From contig NZ_CALFXI010000102.1 of assembly GCF_937958065.1 (NCBI RefSeq), forward strand, positions 69,890-133,889: DNA of 64,000 bases, in the 5' to 3' direction. Below the pieces are notes generated by a model. It saw nothing but the letters and a program-made list of their open reading frames with translations, made no database searches and had not been told where the DNA came from. This DNA comes from an uncultured Steroidobacter sp. GTDB lineage: Bacteria > Pseudomonadota > Gammaproteobacteria > Steroidobacterales > Steroidobacteraceae. Each line of letters opens with the position of its first letter. Position 1 is the stretch's first letter. A program made the translations under genes and the position numbers. Below are positions 53,796 through 64,000 of this stretch, one piece after another.

Positions 53796-55163
53796 ATGAA
53801 CAACAGTCCCTTGAATGCGATTTCACCCATCGACGGCCGCTACGCTGACAAGGCCGCCGAGCTGCGACCCCTCTTCAGCGAACGCGGGCTGATCCGTCAG
53901 CGAGTCCGCGTCGAGGCGCTCTGGCTCAAGGCCCTGGCGGCCGAGCCGGGCATCGAGGAGCTGCGAGGGCTGCCGGCCGCGGCACTCACGGTGCTCGATG
54001 CGTTGGCCGCCGAGCTGACCGATGCCGAGGCGGCCGAGGTCAAGAAGCTCGAGCGCGACACCAACCATGACGTAAAGGCGGTGGAGTACTTCGTCAAGAG
54101 TCGCCTCGATGCCGTGCCGGCCTGGCGCACGCGTCGGGAGTTCGTGCACTTCGCCTGTACTTCCGAAGATATCAACAATCTCAGCTATGCCTTGATGCTC
54201 AGGGAAGCGCGCGATCAGGTGCTGCTGCCGAGGCTCGATACGCTCATCGGCCGGCTGCGCGCCCTGGCGCACTTGCATGCGGCGACCCCGATGATGTCGC
54301 GTACGCATGGCCAGCCCGCGACGCCGACCACGCTGGGCAAGGAAATCGCGAACTTCACTTACCGGCTGCGCGAACAGCGCACGCGCCTCGCCGCCGTTTC
54401 CATCAGCGGCAAGATCAACGGCGCGGTGGGCAATTTCAATGCGCACATCGTTGCCTATCCGAACGTCGACTGGCCGCGGCTGGGGCAACGTTTCGTCGAG
54501 TCATTGGGCCTGACATGGAATCCATACACGACCCAGATCGAGCCGCATGACTGGATGGCGGAATATTTCGATGCCCTGGCGCGTCTGAACACCGTGCTCG
54601 TGGCGCTGTGCCGCGATATGTGGGGTTACATCTCGCTGGGCTATTTCCGTCAGCGCGTGGTCGCCGGCGAGACCGGCTCATCGACCATGCCGCACAAGGT
54701 CAATCCCATCGACTTCGAAAACGCCGAGGGCAATCTGACCCTGTCGAATTCGATGCTCCGTTATCTCTCGGACAAGCTGCCGGTGTCGCGCTGGCAGCGC
54801 GACCTCACCGATTCGACGGTGCTGCGAAATGTCGGCGTGGCGGTGAGTCATGCGTTGATTGCCTGGCGCTCCATCGAACGCGGCCTGGAACGAGTCGATG
54901 TGGACGCGGACCGGCTGGCGGAAGACCTGGACTCGAACTGGGAGCTGCTCGCCGAGCCCATCCAGACCGTGATGCGCCGCTACGGCGTCGAGAATGCATA
55001 TGAACAGTTGAAGTCGCTGACGCGCGGCCAGCGGGTGGATGCCGCTTCCTTGCGACAGTTTGTGTCCGGTCTCGCCTTGCCGGAGTCTGCCAAGCAGGCG
55101 CTGCTGGAACTCTCGCCAGCGCGCTACGTTGGCTATGCTGAGGAATTTGCCAGGAAGGTATGA
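53796..55163 (+). CDS. purB: Adenylosuccinate lyase
   Basis: A 455-residue lyase acting twice in purine synthesis, splitting SAICAR and adenylosuccinate with release of fumarate. The N-terminal LNAISPIDGRYADKAAELRP, the middle REFVHFACTSEDINNLSYAL and MSRTHGQPATPTTLGKE with a catalytic His, and the signature SSTMPHKVNPIDFENAEGNL match the E. coli-type PurB of about 456 residues. ATG 53796 is the family start; the frame upstream overlaps fumC. It heads the purB-nudJ-mnmA run; hflD, which lies between mnmA and purB in E. coli, is absent. The fumarate it releases is the substrate of the divergent fumC. Confidence 0.97.
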   Translation: MNNSPLNAISPIDGRYADKAAELRPLFSERGLIRQRVRVEALWLKALAAEPGIEELRGLPAAALTVLDALAAELTDAEAAEVKKLERDTNHDVKAVEYFVKSRLDAVPAWRTRREFVHFACTSEDINNLSYALMLREARDQVLLPRLDTLIGRLRALAHLHAATPMMSRTHGQPATPTTLGKEIANFTYRLREQRTRLAAVSISGKINGAVGNFNAHIVAYPNVDWPRLGQRFVESLGLTWNPYTTQIEPHDWMAEYFDALARLNTVLVALCRDMWGYISLGYFRQRVVAGETGSSTMPHKVNPIDFENAEGNLTLSNSMLRYLSDKLPVSRWQRDLTDSTVLRNVGVAVSHALIAWRSIERGLERVDVDADRLAEDLDSNWELLAEPIQTVMRRYGVENAYEQLKSLTRGQRVDAASLRQFVSGLALPESAKQALLELSPARYVGYAEEFARKV

Positions 55164-55254
55164 GCGGCCAGCGGCGCACCGACCGGCTTGATCGTGAATA
55201 AAGATTAATGCGCAATAGCTTGATTCGCATCACAATTCAATCTTGCTCGGTGGC

Positions 55255-55260
55255 TATACT
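55255..55260 (+). promoter_or_regulatory. Putative -10 box of the nudJ-like gene
   Basis: TATACT ends 7 bases before the ATG at 55267, the same geometry as at purB. No Shine-Dalgarno sequence is visible between box and start, and the region upstream (55199-55240) is unusually AT-rich. Confidence 0.45.
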
Positions 55261-55266
55261 GGCATT

Positions 55267-55782
55267 ATGACCCTGCGCCCCGACCTCACCGTAGCCGCCG
55301 TCGTCGAACGCGACGGCCAGTTCCTGCTCGTCGAAGAGCGGGTCGGCAATCGCATGGTGTTCAACCAGCCGGCGGGGCATGTGGAGCGCGGCGAACAGTT
55401 CATCGACGCCGTGATCCGCGAGACCCTGGAAGAAACCGCCTGGACCTTCCGGCCCGAAGCGCTGATCGGCGTCTACCTGTGGGAACACGTCGAGAAACAG
55501 AAGAGCTTCCTGCGCGTGGTCTATTCCGGCGAGGTGACTCATCACCATGCCGACCGGCCGCTGGATCGGGGCATCGAGCGGGCGCTGTGGCTGGACCGCG
55601 ATCAGATCCTGGCCCGCTCCGCCCGCCTGCGCAGCCCGCTGGTGCTGCGTTGTATCGATGACTACCTCGAAGGCGCCCGGCATCCCCTTGATGTCGCGAA
55701 AAACGTCGTCAAAGATGGCGTGCTGTCCCCGGAAGTGCGTGCGCGCACGCTGGAACATCCGGCCATCAATCGTCTGCTCTGA
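55267..55782 (+). CDS. nudJ: Nudix hydrolase, NudJ-like phosphatase
   Basis: A 171-residue Nudix enzyme. PAGHVERGEQFIDAVIRETL followed by EETAWTF is the Nudix box with a PAGH start typical of NudJ (YmfB), which releases phosphate from nucleoside tri- and diphosphates and can dephosphorylate HMP-PP, a thiamine precursor. FNQPAGHVE and LWEHVEKQKSFLRVVYSG agree with the subgroup. ATG 55267 is chosen over 55243 because the homologous part begins there. It is 15 bases before mnmA, the same neighbour as in E. coli. Confidence 0.87.
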   Translation: MTLRPDLTVAAVVERDGQFLLVEERVGNRMVFNQPAGHVERGEQFIDAVIRETLEETAWTFRPEALIGVYLWEHVEKQKSFLRVVYSGEVTHHHADRPLDRGIERALWLDRDQILARSARLRSPLVLRCIDDYLEGARHPLDVAKNVVKDGVLSPEVRARTLEHPAINRLL

Positions 55783-55797
55783 ATCCGACCTGAACTC

Positions 55798-56889
55798 GTG
55801 ACCGCTCCGCTCGTGATCGTCGGCATGTCCGGCGGCGTCGATTCGTCCGTCGCCGCCTGGCTGCTGCTGCAACAGGGTTACGAAGTGCAGGGCCTGTTCA
55901 TGAGCAACTGGGACGAGGACGAAGACGGCTACTGCACCGCTGCCGAGGACTATCAGGATGCTCGTCACGTCTGCGAGCAGCTGGGCATCCCGCTGCACAA
56001 GGTGAGCTTCGCCGGCGAGTATCGCGAGCGCGTGTTCAGTTATTTCCTCGACGAGTATCGCCACGGCCGCACGCCCAATCCCGACGTGCTGTGCAATCGT
56101 GAGATCAAGTTCGGCGTTTGTTACGACTATGCGCGCCGCCTCGGCGCCGAGTGGGTCGCGACCGGTCATTACGCGCGCGTCGAGCGCGATCCCTCGCACT
56201 CACATGCCAGGCTGCTGCGCGGCCTCGATCCAAACAAAGATCAGAGTTATTTCCTGCACGCGATGCCGGGCGATGCGCTGGCGCATACCCTGTTCCCCAT
56301 CGGCGCTCTGCAGAAGAAGAGCGAAGTGCGACGGCTCGCTCGCGAACAGACGCTGCCGGTGTTCGACAAGAAGGACAGCACCGGGATTTGTTTCATTGGT
56401 GAAAGACCGTTCGCGCAATTCCTGGAAACCTACCTGCCCGCGCAGCCCGGTTCCATCGAAACACTCGAAGGGCGACGGGTCGGCCAGCACCGCGGGCTCA
56501 TGTACTACACGCTCGGTCAGCGGCAGGGGCTCGGCATCGGCGGACGCAACGACGCCGGCGAAGCGCCCTGGTATGTGGCCGACAAGGACCTCGCTCGCAA
56601 TGTGCTCATCGTGGTGCAAGGTCACGATCATCCAGCCATGCTTCGCAACGAAGCCTGGGCTTCGCAGCTCGCATGGGTGGCCGGCGAGCCGCCCGCGCAA
56701 CGTTTCGATTGCACCGCCAAAGTGCGCTATCGCCAACCCGATCAGGCGTGCAGCGTCGAGGTGCTCGCGGACGGCGGCTGTCACGTCCAGTTCCACCAGC
56801 CGCAACGTGCGGTCACTCCGGGTCAGTACGTGGTGTTTTACGACGGCGAGATCTGCCTCGGCGGCGGCGTCGTCGACCGGACCGCGTAA
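55798..56889 (+). CDS. mnmA: tRNA 2-thiouridine(34) synthase MnmA
   Basis: A 363-residue tRNA thiouridylase that modifies the wobble uridine of Lys, Glu and Gln tRNAs, using sulfur relayed by the Tus proteins. The PP-loop [20 protein letters not shown] binds ATP; the catalytic cysteines are in [15 protein letters not shown] and [29 protein letters not shown] is the tRNA-contact region. The start is GTG 55798 with no strong ribosome site, 15 bases after the nudJ-like stop, so translational coupling is likely. Confidence 0.97.
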   Translation: MTAPLVIVGMSGGVDSSVAAWLLLQQGYEVQGLFMSNWDEDEDGYCTAAEDYQDARHVCEQLGIPLHKVSFAGEYRERVFSYFLDEYRHGRTPNPDVLCNREIKFGVCYDYARRLGAEWVATGHYARVERDPSHSHARLLRGLDPNKDQSYFLHAMPGDALAHTLFPIGALQKKSEVRRLAREQTLPVFDKKDSTGICFIGERPFAQFLETYLPAQPGSIETLEGRRVGQHRGLMYYTLGQRQGLGIGGRNDAGEAPWYVADKDLARNVLIVVQGHDHPAMLRNEAWASQLAWVAGEPPAQRFDCTAKVRYRQPDQACSVEVLADGGCHVQFHQPQRAVTPGQYVVFYDGEICLGGGVVDRTA

Positions 56890-56970
56890 AACTTTGCGCG
56901 ATCGGCCGCAAGTCGCCAGGAATTTGTTCTGGGATTCCCTGCATCCGCCCCCATAGTGACGCGGCGACCG

Positions 56971-56976
56971 CTATAA
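56971..56976 (+). promoter_or_regulatory. Putative -10 box of acnA
   Basis: A perfect TATAAT lies about 150 bases before the acnA ATG. No good -35 hexamer is seen 16-18 bases upstream, so an activator may be involved. Transcription would begin near 56983, leaving a long leader. Confidence 0.5.
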
Positions 56977-57044
56977 TCCCGCCGATTTGTCCCGGGGGTA
57001 TGCAAGGGGAGACCATCTGCACGCCACGGGGTAATGAAGCATAT

Positions 57045-57084
57045 GGGACGCCTTGTCCGAGGTGGCGTCCCTGGCGCTGCCAGC
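57045..57084 (+). other. Structured region in the acnA leader
   Basis: GGGACGCC (57045-57052) pairs with GGCGTCCC (57064-57071) around an 11-base loop. It is followed directly by a second small hairpin, CTGGC with GCCAG around GCT. Both lie between the predicted transcription start and the acnA ribosome site. Aconitase mRNAs are often controlled after transcription, so this may be regulatory; the evidence is only the fold. Confidence 0.35.
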
Positions 57085-57126
57085 GCTCGAGCCAGCCGCG
57101 CCACTCCCTATCCTCGCGGAGGACGC

Positions 57127-59820
<2,694 letters not shown>

Positions 59821-59837
59821 CCGATCGAGGAGCGATC

Positions 59838-60614
59838 ATGGCCGAGCACGTGCACGTCGCGGTAGCCGAGGGTGTTCTCAAACTCACGCTCGCAAGAGCG
59901 GACAAGAAGAACGCGCTGACGCAGGCGATGTACACGGCGCTCGCCGATGCACTGACCCGAGCCGAGACCGATCCCTCGGTTCGGGTCGTGCTGCTCGAAG
60001 CGGAAGGCGACGCCTTCAGCGCAGGCAACGACCTCGGCGATTTCGCCGCGGTCGCGGCCGGCAAGCTGGATCGGAATGCCATGACGACGCAAGCGTTTCT
60101 GAATGCGCTCGCGCATGCGCGTAAACCGATCGTTGCGGCGGTGAATGGCCTGGCGGTAGGCATTGGCGTCACGATGCTGTTGCATTGTGATCTGGTGTTC
60201 GTCGCCGAGGATGCGAAGTTGTCGACACCGTTCGTCAATCTGGCGCTGGTGCCGGAAGCCGGATCGAGTGTGTTGTTACAAGCGCGTATCGGTTATGCCC
60301 GTGCCTACGCGATGTTTGCTCTGGGTGAGCCGATCGATGGTCGCACGGCGGCCGCCATTGGACTCGCGAACGCGGCCCTGCCCGCCAATGAAGTGCGAGC
60401 CGCGGCACTGGCCGCTGCCAAGAAGCTGGCCTCGAAACCCATCGGCGCCCTGCTCGCCACCAAACAGTTGATGCGCGATGGCGCGGCGCTCGCGGCTGTC
60501 ATCGCCAGGGAAAGTGAGATCTTCGGTGCGCGGCTGCAATCGCCGGAAACGGCCGAAGCATTGCGCGCGTTCGCCGAACGGCGTCCGCCGGATTTCAGCA
60601 AGTTCAGCGCTTAG
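59838..60614 (+). CDS. Enoyl-CoA hydratase/isomerase family protein
   Basis: A 258-residue crotonase-fold enzyme. FSAGNDLGDFAAVAAGKLDR is the first oxyanion-hole segment, AAVNGLAVGIGVTMLLHCDL the second, and LALVPEAGSSVLLQARIG carries a Glu at the position used by enoyl-CoA isomerases (Pro-Glu-x-x-Ser). The Glu that hydratases carry in the GGxxE segment is not seen (VGIGVTMLL), so isomerase activity is more likely than hydratase. It follows acnA by 17 bases with GAGGAGCG upstream, and may be co-transcribed with it. Confidence 0.87.
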   Translation: MAEHVHVAVAEGVLKLTLARADKKNALTQAMYTALADALTRAETDPSVRVVLLEAEGDAFSAGNDLGDFAAVAAGKLDRNAMTTQAFLNALAHARKPIVAAVNGLAVGIGVTMLLHCDLVFVAEDAKLSTPFVNLALVPEAGSSVLLQARIGYARAYAMFALGEPIDGRTAAAIGLANAALPANEVRAAALAAAKKLASKPIGALLATKQLMRDGAALAAVIARESEIFGARLQSPETAEALRAFAERRPPDFSKFSA

Positions 60615-60668
60615 AAAAAAAGCGCGAGATTTATATTTCCGCCCTCGGGAAAATAAACCGGTCCCCTT

Positions 60669-60989
60669 TCAGTAGCTGGGCTTGGGCTTTTTCTTGAAGG
60701 GTTTGCGCGGCGTCGGGTGCCGTTGCAGACGAATCGGCAACTGCGGTTCCTCCGGCTCGTCCTCGACCGACCATTTCTCCTTGAACATCTGCATCGCTTC
60801 GCTCTGCACGGCCGCGTGACGGTTGGATAGCATCAGCGATGACGGTGCGCAGACGCGCGCCCGGATCAGCCCCAGATCGGCGGCCGCATCGAACAGACTC
60901 GGATACCAGCTGCGCCACGTGGGCAACAGATCCTCGACCTGCTCGCGCAGGCTGCGTCGGTCTGAAGTTGCTGTGTCGGTGTCGGTCAC
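60669..60989 (-). CDS. Hypothetical protein, 106 aa, basic C-terminus
   Basis: I do not recognise a family. The 106-residue product begins with a Thr/Asp-rich stretch (TDTDTATSDRRSLREQ), has a likely helical centre (VEDLLPTWRSWYPSLFDAAA), and ends in a strongly basic, proline-rich tail (RHPTPRKPFKKKPKPSY), a tail type often seen in RNA- or ribosome-associated small proteins. No signal or membrane segment. The regular composition, GC-rich third positions and absence of any other gene here support it, but homology is unproven. It converges with the isomerase-like gene. Confidence 0.6.
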   Translation of the reverse strand: MTDTDTATSDRRSLREQVEDLLPTWRSWYPSLFDAAADLGLIRARVCAPSSLMLSNRHAAVQSEAMQMFKEKWSVEDEPEEPQLPIRLQRHPTPRKPFKKKPKPSY

Positions 60990-61162
60990 AACGGCCCTTT
61001 TACCACAAAGGTTTTTGCAAATACGACGGCGAATCTCGATTGGCGCTCATCCCCGAGTCGAGTAGCAGCAGGCGATGGAGCAACTCAGGGACGATTTGCT
61101 ATCGTCGGCGAGCCGACCTCGAACGGCGCTTACGATCGACACCAAGCCAGGGAGCACCGAAC

Positions 61163-62035
61163 ATGTCACCGAGCCCATCCGCGCCTCAGCTGCAGGGAAG
61201 TTGTCTATGCGGGGCCGTCACTTACCAGATCAGCGGCCCCTTCAACATGATGGTGCATTGTCATTGCTCGATGTGCCGCAAGCACCATGGCGCCGCCTTC
61301 GCCACCTTTGTCGGGGCGCCGCTGATGGGCTTCAAGTGGTTGAGCGGCCAGGACCAGACCGTCAGCTATGCCTCCTCGGAAAAAGGCCGACGCGAGTTCT
61401 GCAAGCATTGCGGCTCGGTCACGCCGACTTTGATCGAGCAGATGGATCTGGCGCTGGTGCCGGCCGGCAATCTCGAGGGCGATCCGGGCATCCGGCCGCA
61501 GAGCCACGTGTTCGTCGGCTCGAAGGCGCCGTGGTACACGATCACGGATGATTTGCCTCAGCACGAGGAGTTCCCGCCGGAATTCGGTGTGGGCGGCGTG
61601 ACGCGGCCGGTGGTCGAGCCTCGTGAAGGCGCCGTGCTGGGCAGCTGCCTATGCAACAGCATCACCTATGAAATCACTGGCAAGCCGCTGCGCAGTGCGA
61701 ACTGTCATTGCTCCCGCTGCCGTCGCGGACGAAGCGCCGCGCACGCCTCCAACCTGTTCTACAAGCTCGACGACTTCCGCTTCACTCGACAGGATGTGCC
61801 GATCGGCGACTATCGCGTGCCGGGCACGAAATACTTCGGCGTGTCCTGGTGCACGAAGTGCGGTGGCGCCGTGCCCCGCGTTTCGAAGGAGCGCAACGCC
61901 GTGGTCGTCCCGGCGGGTCCGCTGGACACCGATCCTGGCGTCCAGCCAGCGATGCACATCTACGTGGGCAACAAGGCCTGCTGGTTCGAGATCACGGATA
62001 CGACGCCTCAGTTCGAGACGGCTCCTCCGGTCTGA
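61163..62035 (+). CDS. Tandem GFA/CENP-V-domain protein
   Basis: A 290-residue protein with two glutathione-dependent formaldehyde-activating-enzyme (GFA, CENP-V) domains in series. Domain 1 (about residues 10-130) has GSCLCGAVTYQISG, HCHCSMCRKHHGAAF and FCKHCGSVTP; domain 2 (about 155-275) has GSCLCNSITYEITG, NCHCSRCRRGRSAA and WCTKCGGAVP. All zinc-site cysteines are kept in both. Family members are usually single-domain, and most have no proven substrate, so formaldehyde should not be assumed. ATG 61163 is preceded by GGGAG; the open frame far upstream lacks support. Confidence 0.87.
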   Translation: MSPSPSAPQLQGSCLCGAVTYQISGPFNMMVHCHCSMCRKHHGAAFATFVGAPLMGFKWLSGQDQTVSYASSEKGRREFCKHCGSVTPTLIEQMDLALVPAGNLEGDPGIRPQSHVFVGSKAPWYTITDDLPQHEEFPPEFGVGGVTRPVVEPREGAVLGSCLCNSITYEITGKPLRSANCHCSRCRRGRSAAHASNLFYKLDDFRFTRQDVPIGDYRVPGTKYFGVSWCTKCGGAVPRVSKERNAVVVPAGPLDTDPGVQPAMHIYVGNKACWFEITDTTPQFETAPPV

Positions 62036-62179
62036 GGCGATACCGTCGGGCGGGGCAAATCGAGGACGCGGATCGGGCGAATTGTGAAAGGATTCACCGC
62101 GCTTCCGATCCTGCGGCTCCTGCACTTCCCTGCGCCCGCTGCCTTCGGGCATCCTGCCCGACACGATCCAATGTAATGG

Positions 62180-62251
62180 CCGGAGCGAAACTCCGGTCTG
62201 GTATCGCGAGTCCTAAGATTTTGATGAGGCTTACGGCCGGCGCTGCCGGCC
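62180..62251 (+). other. Two hairpins in the msrP leader
   Basis: CCGGAG (62180-62185) pairs with CTCCGG (62191-62196) around CGAAA. GGCCGGC (62235-62241) pairs with GCCGGCC (62245-62251) around GCT. The second stem ends about three bases before the GAGGAAAG ribosome site of msrP and could influence translation. Neither has a T-run. Confidence 0.4.
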
Positions 62252-62264
62252 ACGAGGAAAGCGC

Positions 62265-63230
62265 ATGCTGATCCGACGTCCCCGCCCTGGCGACAGCGCC
62301 GCCATCCGGCCCTCCGAGATCACATCGGAGTCGGTGTATTTGAATCGCCGCAAGCTGCTGCAGGCGGCCTTGGCTGCGGGCGTCGCCGGCATCGGCACCG
62401 GCTGGGTCAGCGAGGCCGGTGCGGTTGCGGATCTCAAGGTCCAGCGCAACCCGAAGTACAGCCTGAGCGATGCTCCGAACAGCTACGAGGACATCACGAC
62501 CTACAACAACTTCTACGAGTTCGGCCTCGACAAGGGCGCACCGGCGGCCAACTCCTCCCGCTTCAAACCCGCGCCCTGGACAGTTTCGGTCCAAGGCGAA
62601 GCGGAGAAGACCGGCACCTTCGCCCTCGAGGACATTCTCAAGGGCCACGCCATCGAAGAGCGCGTGTATCGGCTGCGCTGCGTGGAAGCCTGGTCGATGG
62701 TGATCCCATGGGCGGGCGTGCCGCTCGCCGACGTGCTGAAACAATTCAAGCCAACCTCGAAGGCGAAGTACGTCGCGTTCAAGACCGTACTGCGCCCCGA
62801 AGAAATGCCGGGCCAACGCTCCGGTGTGCTCGACTGGCCGTATGTCGAAGGGCTGCGCATCGACGAGGCGATGCATCCGTTGTCATTGCTCGCCGTCGGC
62901 CTGTACGGCAAGACCCTGCCGAATCAGAACGGCGCACCGCTGCGGCTGATCACGCCATGGAAGTACGGTTTCAAGGGCATCAAGTCGATCGTTGAAATCC
63001 GCTTCACCGAAAAACAGCCGCCGAGCACATGGAACATCTCGGCGCCGCACGAGTATGGCTTCTACGCCAACGTCAATCCCAAAGTCGATCATCCGCGCTG
63101 GAGCCAGGCACGCGAACGCAAGATCGGCGCCGGCTTGTTTGGCTCGCGAGTGCCGACCTTGATGTTCAACGGCTACGAGAAGGAAGTGGCGTCGCTGTAT
63201 CAAGGCATGGACTTGAAGAAGTTCTACTGA
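62265..63230 (+). CDS. msrP: Protein-methionine-sulfoxide reductase catalytic subunit MsrP
   Basis: A 321-residue periplasmic molybdopterin enzyme that repairs oxidised methionines in envelope proteins. A twin-arginine signal ([19 protein letters not shown]) directs folded export. The molybdenum ligand Cys139 is in [36 protein letters not shown] and [20 protein letters not shown] are family signatures. GAGGAAAG precedes the ATG. It lies 14 bases before msrQ, its membrane electron donor. A hairpin abuts the ribosome site (separate entry). Confidence 0.96.
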   Translation: MLIRRPRPGDSAAIRPSEITSESVYLNRRKLLQAALAAGVAGIGTGWVSEAGAVADLKVQRNPKYSLSDAPNSYEDITTYNNFYEFGLDKGAPAANSSRFKPAPWTVSVQGEAEKTGTFALEDILKGHAIEERVYRLRCVEAWSMVIPWAGVPLADVLKQFKPTSKAKYVAFKTVLRPEEMPGQRSGVLDWPYVEGLRIDEAMHPLSLLAVGLYGKTLPNQNGAPLRLITPWKYGFKGIKSIVEIRFTEKQPPSTWNISAPHEYGFYANVNPKVDHPRWSQARERKIGAGLFGSRVPTLMFNGYEKEVASLYQGMDLKKFY

Positions 63231-63244
63231 GCGCTCCTCGTTCA

Positions 63245-63889
63245 ATGCCCTCCGCCGTCGTCATCCGCCGCGTCATCAAGCCTGCCCTCTTCCTGCTGTG
63301 CGCGCTGCCACTGCTCTCGCTCGTGGTGGCCGGGTTCGGCATTGGTGGCGCGACGCTGGGCGCGAACCCGGTCGAAAAAATCCAGGACACGTTCGGCCAG
63401 TGGGGGCTGCGGTTTCTGGTCATCACGCTGGCGGTGACGCCGATTCGAGACTGGCTGAACCTGCCGTGGCTCGTGCAGCTACGTCGCATGCTCGGACTGT
63501 ATGCGTTCTTCTACGTGCTGATGCACTTTCTCACCTGGTTGATTCTCGATCAGGGGCTGTACTGGTCGGGCATCCTGCAGGACATCGGCAAGCGACCGTT
63601 CATCACGATCGGGTTTGCGGCGCTGTTGTGTCTGGTGCCACTCGCGGTGACGTCGACGAACAAGATGATGCGTCGCCTGGGTAAACGATGGAAATCGTTG
63701 CACCGGCTGATTTACGTCATTTGTTTGCTCGCCGTGTGGCATTACTACTGGCAAGTCAAAGCGGACATCCGAGAACCGCTGATCTATCTCGCGATCGTGC
63801 TGGTCCTGCTTGGATGGCGCGCCTGGAAAGCTCGCCCGCGTCGGGCTCGTGCTTCTGCGGGGGCTGTCGCTGGCGCTGGCGAGGGCTAA
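63245..63889 (+). CDS. msrQ: Heme-binding membrane subunit MsrQ
   Basis: A 214-residue b-type cytochrome of the ferric-reductase-like fold that passes electrons from the quinone pool or flavin to MsrP. It has about six membrane segments, starting with PALFLLCALPLLSLVVAGFG. Haem-ligand histidines are expected in FYVLMHFLTWLILDQG and in SLHRLIYVICLLAVWHYYWQ; RRMLGLYAFFY and LAVTPIRDWLNLPWL are family signatures. ATG 63245 is the normal start, 14 bases after msrP; the frame upstream overlaps msrP and is not used. Confidence 0.95.
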   Translation: MPSAVVIRRVIKPALFLLCALPLLSLVVAGFGIGGATLGANPVEKIQDTFGQWGLRFLVITLAVTPIRDWLNLPWLVQLRRMLGLYAFFYVLMHFLTWLILDQGLYWSGILQDIGKRPFITIGFAALLCLVPLAVTSTNKMMRRLGKRWKSLHRLIYVICLLAVWHYYWQVKADIREPLIYLAIVLVLLGWRAWKARPRRARASAGAVAGAGEG

Positions 63890-63965
63890 GAGTCGGCACC
63901 CCCTCGCCGCTCGGCGAGCGATGATGCGCGTACAGGGAGGCGACAGTGGCTTGGCGGTGGCTGTC

Positions 63966-64000
63966 GGGGGTCTCGGGAAACTCGCGAGCGTCTTTACTGT
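63966..64000 (+). repeat. Dispersed 35-base repeat, copy 2 (cut by window end)
   Basis: Identical to 42835-42869 over all 35 bases to the window edge, so the shared element may be longer. It lies 76 bases after the msrQ stop, in intergenic sequence that also contains a small CTCGCC/GGCGAG hairpin (63903-63918) without a T-run. Confidence 0.9.

Noticed and set aside
60839..61162. N-terminal extension of the tandem GFA protein
   Set aside because: The extra 108 codons are Arg/Ser-rich, overlap the opposite-strand gene and lack a ribosome site; ATG 61163 has one and begins just before the first domain.
63903..63918. Terminator after msrQ
   Set aside because: CTCGCC/GGCGAG forms a short stem but no T-run follows, so termination there is not supported.

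Overview
The window is GC-rich, almost fully coding chromosomal DNA from a gammaproteobacterium. Clues are E. coli-like gene neighbourhoods (fabD-fabG-acpP-fabF-pabC-mltG-tmk-holB, and purB/nudJ/mnmA), a YbiI-type zinc finger, HrpA, type II secretion genes with a rhombosortase, MsrPQ and AcnA. The mix with an AddAB-like helicase-nuclease pair, a class II DAHP synthase and Xanthomonas-like intergenic repeats suggests a lineage near Steroidobacterales, Nevskiales or Xanthomonadales. That placement is inference, because no rRNA or other marker is present.

Layout. 1-4.6 kb: the end of an FtsX/MacB-type permease, ybiI, a small unknown protein, and a TIR-like (ThsB-family) protein divergent from an endonuclease/exonuclease/phosphatase protein. 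4.6-7.8 kb: a fused enoyl-CoA hydratase/3-hydroxyacyl-CoA dehydrogenase and a double cyclic-nucleotide-binding plus rhodanese protein. 7.9-16.8 kb (minus strand): fatty acid synthesis, folate precursor, cell-wall and replication genes in one run, fabD-fabG-acpP-fabF-pabB-pabC-mltG-tmk-holB-pilZ. 16.9-23 kb: a rhombosortase divergent from gspH-I-J-K-L-M-N, the pseudopilin and assembly-platform half of a type II secretion system. 23-29.7 kb: a TerB-like protein and a two-gene AddAB-like double-strand-break repair complex. 29.7-42.4 kb: metabolic genes (aminotransferase, Asp/Glu racemase-family protein, ETF beta/alpha, peroxiredoxin, GntR regulator, HMG-CoA lyase, IlvD, class II DAHP synthase, saccharopine dehydrogenase-like and ketopantoate reductase-like oxidoreductases, DUF1772). 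42.4-43.5 kb: a non-coding island built from two tandem-repeat arrays and a long inverted repeat. 43.5-53.7 kb (minus strand): hrpA, a PepSY/PhoP-like/PhoQ-like signalling operon, a glycine-zipper envelope protein, mazG, a CoA-pyrophosphatase-type Nudix gene and fumC. 53.8-64 kb (plus strand): purB, nudJ-like, mnmA, acnA, an enoyl-CoA hydratase, a tandem GFA-domain protein, msrP and msrQ.

Most of the window is core housekeeping. The least explained parts are the repeat island at 42.5-43.4 kb, which shares an exact 35-base element with the last bases of the window; the TIR-like/nuclease divergent pair at 3.3-4.6 kb; the rhombosortase beside a split type II secretion cluster; and two neighbouring genes (purB, nudJ-like) whose -10 boxes predict leaderless mRNAs. 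I did not find a convincing wholly new multi-gene system; the repeat island and the TIR-like pair are the best candidates. I saw no rRNA, tRNA, CRISPR array, insertion sequence or prophage.
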